NCBI GenBank assembly: GCA_938074525.1
Contig: CALJEX010000024.1
Coordinates: forward strand, 1 to 38,587
Source: an uncultured Gammaproteobacteria bacterium
GTDB taxonomy: Bacteria > Pseudomonadota > Gammaproteobacteria > UBA4575
DNA length: 38,587 nt
Direction of reading: 5' to 3'
The translations under genes and the position numbers were made by a program. Below the pieces are notes generated by a model. It was not told the origin of the DNA and did not search any database. It saw only the letters and a list, made by a program, of their open reading frames with translations. Positions 33,164-38,587 of this stretch are shown here, piece by piece (the stretch's first letter is position 1; every line of letters starts with the position of its first letter).

Positions 33164-33737
33164 GAAATCACTCTCTCGATATGTATATGTATATTCCATA
33201 TACTAACCTTGAACGTGATGAATTGTACATGTGTACAAAGATCGATAAACATATAAATAAGGCTTTTTGTACAGGTTAAATATAAGATTCCTTTTACTAT
33301 CAATTAGTTAAGATGTCCCTCTCAATCTTATGCGAGCCATTTAACTTGTACGAACTGTTTAAGCGTCACTTAAATCCAGCAAGATGTGCTTTTAAAGCAT
33401 TTATTTAAAGCAGGTACATTCCGCAGAATCTTCTTATTAGCACCATTATAGTGCAATAGATCAATATACCGCTCCGCTATAGAGCGCGTTAAGTCTCAAC
33501 CGTTACATACCTATCGTTAAATCGTAAAGCCGATATTGATATATCTTCACTAATATTGCCTAAAATTTCATAAACTTACATTAACAACTCAATATTTTCA
33601 TAATGCGAAAATTTTTGTGGCACAGAATGTGAAGAGACCTAACTAAGGGCATTACGCACAATGACAATGCAGCCAAGTGGCTAAACATAATGCAAGCCCG
33701 ATTTTAGAACTTCGAATATTAACCACTGGAGAATTAA
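33164..33737. promoter_or_regulatory. Regulatory gap between merR-like gene and urtA
   Basis: A 574-bp gap between two divergent genes. It holds the TTGTACA motifs near the regulator and, on the urtA side, an AT-rich stretch from about 33530 to 33610. No gene is visible. A TGGCAC at 33618-33623 resembles a sigma-54 -24 box but lacks a good -12 box. Confidence 0.5.
33223..33238. promoter_or_regulatory. Perfect TTGTACA palindrome upstream of the MerR gene
   Basis: TTGTACATGTGTACAA is a perfect inverted repeat. Further direct copies lie at 33267-33273 (TTGTACA) and 33346-33352 (TTGTACG). Binding motifs of the T(G/A)TACA type are known from LitR-group MerR regulators, so this is a likely operator for the adjacent gene. 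Confidence 0.6.
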
Positions 33738-35015
33738 ATGAAAAAGTTGAGTTTGTGGTCAGTGTTATGTGTTGCGATGATTGCATGGTCATCAAGCGCA
33801 TTCTCAGACACTATTAAAGTAGGCGTGCTTCATTCCCTATCAGGTACCATGGCAATTAGTGAGACAACACTAAAAGACACTGTGTTAATGATGATTGAAG
33901 AACAAAATAAAGCTGGCGGCCTTTTGGGTAAACAATTAGAAGCCGTAGTAGTCGACCCAGCATCTGATTGGCCACTATTTGCTGAGAAAATGCGTGAGTT
34001 AATCGAAGTTCATAAAGTCGATGTGATTTTCGGTTGCTGGACATCAGTATCAAGAAAATCTGTACTACCGGTTGTTGAAGAATTAAACGGACTATTATTC
34101 TATCCAGTTCAATATGAAGGTGAAGAATCCTCTAAAAATGTATTCTACACAGGCGCTGCACCAAACCAACAAGCAATTCCAGCCGTTGATTATTTAATGG
34201 ATGGTGGTGTTGAACGTTGGGTACTAGCAGGAACAGATTACGTATACCCACGTACTACCAACAAAATTTTAGAAGCATATTTAAAACTGAAAGGTGTTGA
34301 TGAAAAAGACATCATGATCAATTACACGCCTTTCGGTCACTCTGATTGGCAAACAATTGTCTCTGATATCAAGCAATTTGGTTCAGCTGGCAAGAAAACA
34401 GCAGTTGTCTCTACTATTAATGGAGATGCAAACGTACCATTCTATAAAGAATTAGGTAACCAAGGTATGTCAGCAGAAGATATCCCAGTAGTTGCATTCT
34501 CTGTTGGTGAAGAAGAACTTTCAGGTATTGATACCGCACCACTAGTAGGACACCTTGCTGCATGGAATTATTTCCAAAACGCTGAAAGCGAAGAGAATGA
34601 TAAGTTCATCGAAGCGTGGCAAGCATTTATTGGTAACGAAGATCGCGTAACCAATGACCCAATGGAAGCAACATACATTGGCTTCAAAATGTGGGCACAA
34701 GCAGTGACAACAGCAGGCACTACAGAAGTTGATAAAGTTCGCCCAGCTATGTACGGACTAGAAATTCCTAACTTAACTGGCGGAACTGCGGTGATGAATA
34801 CAAACCACCACTTATCAAAGCCTGTTCTAATTGGTGAAATCCAAGATGACGGTCAATTTGAAATTGTTTGGTCTACAGACGGCGAAGTTAAAGGTGATGC
34901 CTGGACTGACTATCTACCAGAGAGCGCATTAATCGTTTCTGATTGGGCTGATCCAGCAATCAACTGTGGCAACTACAACACTGAGACTAAAAAGTGCTCA
35001 GGCCAAAATTACTAA
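33738..35015 (+). CDS. urtA: Urea ABC transporter substrate-binding protein
   Basis: A 425-residue periplasmic binding protein with a signal peptide (residues 1-23, MKKLSLWSVLCVAMIAWSSS). The mature part has the UrtA signature TIKVGVLHSLSGTMAISE, VEVIFGCWTSVSRKSVLPV-type segment (as VDVIFGCWTS), FYPVQYEGEE and the C-terminal cysteine pair in NCGNYNTETKKCSG. It captures urea for the permease UrtBC and ATPases UrtDE. GGAG lies just ahead of the ATG. It is the first gene of the operon. Confidence 0.95.
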   Translation: MKKLSLWSVLCVAMIAWSSSAFSDTIKVGVLHSLSGTMAISETTLKDTVLMMIEEQNKAGGLLGKQLEAVVVDPASDWPLFAEKMRELIEVHKVDVIFGCWTSVSRKSVLPVVEELNGLLFYPVQYEGEESSKNVFYTGAAPNQQAIPAVDYLMDGGVERWVLAGTDYVYPRTTNKILEAYLKLKGVDEKDIMINYTPFGHSDWQTIVSDIKQFGSAGKKTAVVSTINGDANVPFYKELGNQGMSAEDIPVVAFSVGEEELSGIDTAPLVGHLAAWNYFQNAESEENDKFIEAWQAFIGNEDRVTNDPMEATYIGFKMWAQAVTTAGTTEVDKVRPAMYGLEIPNLTGGTAVMNTNHHLSKPVLIGEIQDDGQFEIVWSTDGEVKGDAWTDYLPESALIVSDWADPAINCGNYNTETKKCSGQNY

Positions 35016-35056
35016 CTTGTATGTAGCTAGCTAAAGCCTTACTCTCGTTAATAATT

Positions 35057-35084
35057 GGGCGCTCTAATAATGGAGCGCCCTTTT
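35057..35084 (+). terminator. Attenuator-like hairpin between urtA and urtB
   Basis: GGGCGCTC pairs with GAGCGCCC around an eight-base loop (TAATAATG), followed by TTTT. As in many binding-protein operons, partial termination here would give more urtA than transporter mRNA. Confidence 0.8.
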
Positions 35085-35099
35085 ATAATAACAATTAAA

Positions 35100-36737
35100 A
35101 TGCTGTCAAAATTCACTCTAATTCTATTACTTTCTTCCTTGCTAACAGGGTTTTCTCTTGCAGAAGAAATTAATAATGATGCAGAGATGAGCTTTTCTGA
35201 GTTAGTCGCCAGCTTGACGACTAAAAAGTTTGATCAGAAAGCTATTATTATAAAAAAAATACGGCAAACAGAACACCAACGATCTCTCACTATTTTATCT
35301 AAATTATTAGATGGAAAAGTTTATTACAAGAAAGATGACAAGCTCGTCGTCATCGCAGATATTGAAAACAAAAAAGCCACCATTACTAATGCTAGTACTG
35401 GTGAGCCCCTGGGTGAGATTGCTAAAAAGAAACTTAAAAAAGTAGGCATCAATAACAAACTAAGGCGCACATTAAATCTATCGATTGCACAATTAAGCTT
35501 AGCCGACACTGATGCTACAGTCAGGAAGTCTGCCGCAGTAGAAATGTTTAAAAATATGGATGACGAGACATCTATCATATTAAAACAACGACTCACTGTA
35601 GAAAAAAACAAACATGTCATCAGCGCATTACAAACAGCGATATCAATCAATCAACTAAACTCTCCAATACATGAAGAAAAGATTGAATCAATAAAAGCTT
35701 TATCTGACTCGCTTTATCCTGAAGTAAGAGTTGCATTAAAAGATCTCGAAAAAAAACTATCCAGCAAAACGCAAACACCAAAATCTCAAGAACTTCTCCA
35801 TGCAATAGATGCTTCATTAAAAAAAATTGAATCTAGTGTTGGCATTTACAAACAGATAGAGAATATATTTTTCGGCATCAGCTTAGGTTCCGTGTTACTA
35901 CTCATTGCGGTCGGCTTAGCAATTACCTTTGGCGTCATGGGAGTGATCAACATGGCACATGGTGAGATGCTAATGTTGGGCGCCTACACCACTTACATAA
36001 TCCAGCTATTACTACCAAACCATATTGAATATTCAATACTTATCTCTATACCCACCGCCTTTGTATTTACAGGACTTGTTGGCATAGGCATAGAGCGAGG
36101 CGTCATAAGATTCCTCTATGGACGTCCGCTTGAAACACTGCTCGCCACTTTCGGCATCAGCCTAATCTTACAACAGGCTGTACGCACACTAATCTCACCA
36201 CAAAATCGCGCCGTTTCTACTCCAGATTGGATGAGTGGTTCACTTGAGATTAACCCCGCTTTATCACTTACTTACAACCGACTCTATATCATTATATTTG
36301 CATTAATAGTGCTAGCCGGATTAATGCTATTACTCAACAAATCAAAATTTGGATTACAAGTCAGGGCGGTAACACAAAACCGTTCAATGGCTAAAGCCAT
36401 GGGGATTAGAACTGACTGGGTAGACGCATTCACTTTTGGTTTAGGCTCAGGAATAGCCGGGATTGCTGGTGTCGCACTTAGCCAGTTAACAAATGTCGGC
36501 CCTAACTTAGGCCAAGCCTATATTATTGATTCATTCATGGTTGTCGTGTTTGGTGGTGTAGGAAATTTATGGGGCACGCTATTTGGCGCAATGACATTGG
36601 GTATTGCTAATAAATATTTAGAGCCATTCACTGGTGCTGTACTCGCTAAAATTGTCGTCCTAGTAATCATAATTTTATTCATTCAAAAAAGACCACGAGG
36701 CATGTTTGCTTTGAAGGGTCGCTCGGCAGACAACTAG
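35100..36737 (+). CDS. urtB: Urea ABC transporter permease UrtB
   Basis: A 545-residue LivH-type permease with the long N-terminal part seen in many proteobacterial UrtB proteins. A signal-like segment (MLSKFTLILLLSSLLTGFSL) precedes about 220 residues of periplasmic, helical HEAT-like sequence. The last 290 residues hold about eight membrane segments and the LivH motifs VMGVINMAHGEMLMLGAYTT, GIGIERGVIRFLYGRPLETL and VGPNLGQAYIIDSFMVVVFG. The ATG at 35100 is chosen because the frame opens only within the hairpin before it. It forms the channel with UrtC. Confidence 0.93.
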   Translation: MLSKFTLILLLSSLLTGFSLAEEINNDAEMSFSELVASLTTKKFDQKAIIIKKIRQTEHQRSLTILSKLLDGKVYYKKDDKLVVIADIENKKATITNASTGEPLGEIAKKKLKKVGINNKLRRTLNLSIAQLSLADTDATVRKSAAVEMFKNMDDETSIILKQRLTVEKNKHVISALQTAISINQLNSPIHEEKIESIKALSDSLYPEVRVALKDLEKKLSSKTQTPKSQELLHAIDASLKKIESSVGIYKQIENIFFGISLGSVLLLIAVGLAITFGVMGVINMAHGEMLMLGAYTTYIIQLLLPNHIEYSILISIPTAFVFTGLVGIGIERGVIRFLYGRPLETLLATFGISLILQQAVRTLISPQNRAVSTPDWMSGSLEINPALSLTYNRLYIIIFALIVLAGLMLLLNKSKFGLQVRAVTQNRSMAKAMGIRTDWVDAFTFGLGSGIAGIAGVALSQLTNVGPNLGQAYIIDSFMVVVFGGVGNLWGTLFGAMTLGIANKYLEPFTGAVLAKIVVLVIIILFIQKRPRGMFALKGRSADN

Positions 36738-36741
36738 CATT

Positions 36742-37887
36742 ATGGAAAAATCTCTCATACAACGATTACTACTATCTGACACAGGCAGCAAAGTGCTGAC
36801 TGTAGTTGTTGTATTTTTTGCATTCGTTGTTCCTGCACTCAATTTGCTCACGCCAGTAGACTCTGTACTACATATCTCAACTTACACGGTGACGTTATTA
36901 GGCAAGTATTTATGCTATGCATTATTAGCCTTATCAGTTGATTTAGTATGGGGTTACTTAGGCATACTTAGTTTAGGCCATGGCGCTTTCTTTGCATTAG
37001 GCGGCTATGCCATGGGTATGTACTTAATGCGTCAAATTGGTGATCGTGGCGTATACGGTAATCCATTACTACCAGACTTTATGGTGTTTTTAAATTGGGA
37101 TTCATTGCCTTGGTATTGGTTTGGCTTTGATCACTTCTCGATGGCACTGTTAATGATGTTAGTTGCACCTGGATTGCTTGCCTTTGTATTTGGTTGGTTA
37201 GCATTTCGCTCACGTGTGACTGGAGTGTATCTATCAATCATGACGCAAGCGATGACCTATGCACTAATGCTAACTTTCTTTCAGAATGATTTTGGATTTG
37301 GTGGTAATAACGGATTAACCGACTTTAAAGAAATATTAGGTTTCAATCTGCAAGACAACACTACACGGTGTGCATTATTTTTTGCTTCTGCCATGGCACT
37401 ACTAGCTGGCTATGCACTATGTAAATACATTGCTCAATCACGCCTTGGAAGTCTAGTCATGGCTATTCGAGATTCAGAAAGTCGTGTGCGATTTATGGGT
37501 TATCGTGACGAACATATTAAATTATTTATCTTTGTAGTATCTGCTTTATTAGCAGGTGTGGCTGGCGCATTATATGTTCCACAAGTCGGCATAATTAATC
37601 CAAGTGAGTTTGCCCCTCTACGCTCGATTGAGCTTGTGATATGGGTAGCCATTGGTGGTCGCGGTACTTTATATGGTGCGGTACTAGGCGCATTTGTTGT
37701 CAATTATGCAAAATCATTCTTTACCGCATGGGCACCCGAAGCCTGGCTATTTATCTTAGGCAGCATGTTTGTCTTCGTGACTGTGTTTATGCCTAAAGGT
37801 TTGGTTGGTCTTTATAATCAAATAAGCACTCGCAATACAAAAAACAAATCTATTAAACAATCACAAGCAAATATAGAGAAATCATAA
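36742..37887 (+). CDS. urtC: Urea ABC transporter permease UrtC
   Basis: A 381-residue LivM-type permease with about ten membrane segments. Characteristic pieces are DLVWGYLGILSLGHGAFFAL, FGFGGNNGLTDF, AIRDSESRVRFMGY and VGIINPSEFAPLRSIELVIW, which is the EAA-like coupling area for the ATPase. Its start lies four bases after the urtB stop and its end touches urtD, so the genes are translationally coupled. Confidence 0.94.
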   Translation: MEKSLIQRLLLSDTGSKVLTVVVVFFAFVVPALNLLTPVDSVLHISTYTVTLLGKYLCYALLALSVDLVWGYLGILSLGHGAFFALGGYAMGMYLMRQIGDRGVYGNPLLPDFMVFLNWDSLPWYWFGFDHFSMALLMMLVAPGLLAFVFGWLAFRSRVTGVYLSIMTQAMTYALMLTFFQNDFGFGGNNGLTDFKEILGFNLQDNTTRCALFFASAMALLAGYALCKYIAQSRLGSLVMAIRDSESRVRFMGYRDEHIKLFIFVVSALLAGVAGALYVPQVGIINPSEFAPLRSIELVIWVAIGGRGTLYGAVLGAFVVNYAKSFFTAWAPEAWLFILGSMFVFVTVFMPKGLVGLYNQISTRNTKNKSIKQSQANIEKS

Positions 37888-38587
37888 ATGGAAAAAAATG
37901 AATCTATATTATATTTGAATAATGTATCCGTTAGTTTTGATGGATTCAAAGCGATAAATGAATTAAGTCTTTATATAGATAAAAACGAATTGCGCTGCAT
38001 TATTGGACCAAATGGTGCTGGCAAAACAACCATGATGGATATCATCACCGGCAAAACCAAACCTGATGAAGGCGAAGTCTATTTTGGAGACCATGTAGAT
38101 TTAACCACCAAAGATGAAGCCGAAATTGCCAATTTAGGTATCGGTCGAAAATTTCAAAAGCCTACCGTATTTGAGAATCACAGTGTATTTGAAAATTTAC
38201 AACTTGCCCTAGAAGGTCATCGTAATATTTTAAGTAACCTATTTTATAAGCTTAGCGAAAATCAACGCAATAAAATCGATTACTCATTAGAGACCATCGG
38301 TCTTGAAGCAGAAAAATATCGAATGGCAGGCGAATTATCGCACGGACAAAAACAATGGTTAGAAATTGGCATGTTAATCACTCAGAACCCCCAAGTACTT
38401 CTAGTGGATGAACCTGTCGCCGGAATGACTCATCAAGAATCTGAGCGCACTGCTGAATTACTTACGTCGCTGGCAGAACGACATTCTGTTGTGGTAGTAG
38501 AACATGATATGGAATTCGTTAGATCTATTGCAAAACGAGTCACCGTGCTACACCAAGGATCAGTCCTTGCAGAAGGCACTATGGATA
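37888..38587 (+). CDS. urtD: Urea ABC transporter ATP-binding protein UrtD, partial
   Basis: The first 233 residues of an ABC ATPase; the window ends before the stop codon. Walker A is GPNGAGKTT, the Q-loop is FQKPTVFENHSVFENL, the signature is LSHGQKQWLEIG, Walker B is LLVDEPVAGM and the switch histidine is in VVEHDMEFV. The replacement of LSGGQ by LSHGQ is normal for UrtD. The ATG directly follows the urtC stop. A second ATPase gene, urtE, is expected just past the edge. Confidence 0.93.
   Translation, partial: MEKNESILYLNNVSVSFDGFKAINELSLYIDKNELRCIIGPNGAGKTTMMDIITGKTKPDEGEVYFGDHVDLTTKDEAEIANLGIGRKFQKPTVFENHSVFENLQLALEGHRNILSNLFYKLSENQRNKIDYSLETIGLEAEKYRMAGELSHGQKQWLEIGMLITQNPQVLLVDEPVAGMTHQESERTAELLTSLAERHSVVVVEHDMEFVRSIAKRVTVLHQGSVLAEGTMD

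Noticed and set aside
33109-33303. Minus-strand frame across the MerR gene start
   Set aside because: It overlaps the regulator's start and its palindromic operator region in a different frame, with no domain character.
33618-33632. Sigma-54-like promoter upstream of urtA
   Set aside because: The -24 half TGGCAC is perfect, but the -12 half reads GTGA instead of TTGC. A second candidate near 33678 has one base too many between the GG and GC elements.

Overview
The window looks like a chromosomal segment of a low-GC, aerobic gammaproteobacterium. The support is family content: type II citrate synthase (gltA), moeB/mobA/mobB, dsbB, a Prc/Tsp tail-specific protease, qmcA-nfeD, a YihY/BrkB membrane protein, a DUF1244 protein and a DUF3379 sigma/anti-sigma pair. 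A single-chain ATP sulfurylase (sat), rather than CysDN, is common in sulfur-oxidising gammaproteobacteria and may hint at sulfur chemistry, but no other sulfur-oxidation gene is present. All functional calls come from reading protein motifs; no database search was run.

Layout. Bases 1-6000 are an accessory-looking stretch: a SnoaL-like protein, a DUF2314-like protein, a frameshifted IS30-family element sitting in the loop of a palindromic repeat, a flavodoxin, a PhyH-type dioxygenase, an AraC-Ogt fusion (Ada without its N-terminal domain), a small YdcZ-type membrane protein and an S4 RNA-binding protein. Bases 5969-11078 carry qmcA-nfeD, a cold-shock gene, an acyl-CoA thioesterase and prc. 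A six-gene minus-strand cluster (15906 down to 11083) holds DUF1244, moeB, yihY-like, a MazG-like hydrolase, traB-like and tauE-like genes; divergent from it are mobA and mobB, so Mo-cofactor genes flank that junction. gltA and a MetX-family acyltransferase converge on one perfect hairpin. dsbB, vanZ-like and mug follow on the minus strand, then a glyoxalase-II-like hydrolase.

Bases 22413-24601 hold a three-gene RiPP metallophore (bufferin-type) operon: a cysteine-rich precursor, a DUF692/MNIO enzyme and a DUF2063/BufC partner. The precursor is unusual because the whole six-cysteine core is present twice, with about 80% identity, and because its export signal ends in a lipobox-like ISGC. This is the most interesting system in the window. 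Next come cbiX, a PilZ gene whose 3' region may encode a small RNA with two anti-Shine-Dalgarno motifs, a Tat-exported MsrB, sat, and a sigma/anti-sigma pair in which the sigma gene has an in-frame TAA just before an otherwise intact region 4. A DUF2892 mini-protein, a 2Fe-2S ferredoxin, a NERD-domain membrane protein without the usual catalytic residues, and a MerR regulator with TTGTACA motifs upstream lead to the urea ABC transporter urtABCD, of which urtD runs off the end.

Many gene pairs are convergent with four to fifty bases between them and share bidirectional hairpins (gltA/metX, sat/anti-sigma, ferredoxin/NERD). No tRNA, rRNA, CRISPR array or prophage was recognised.
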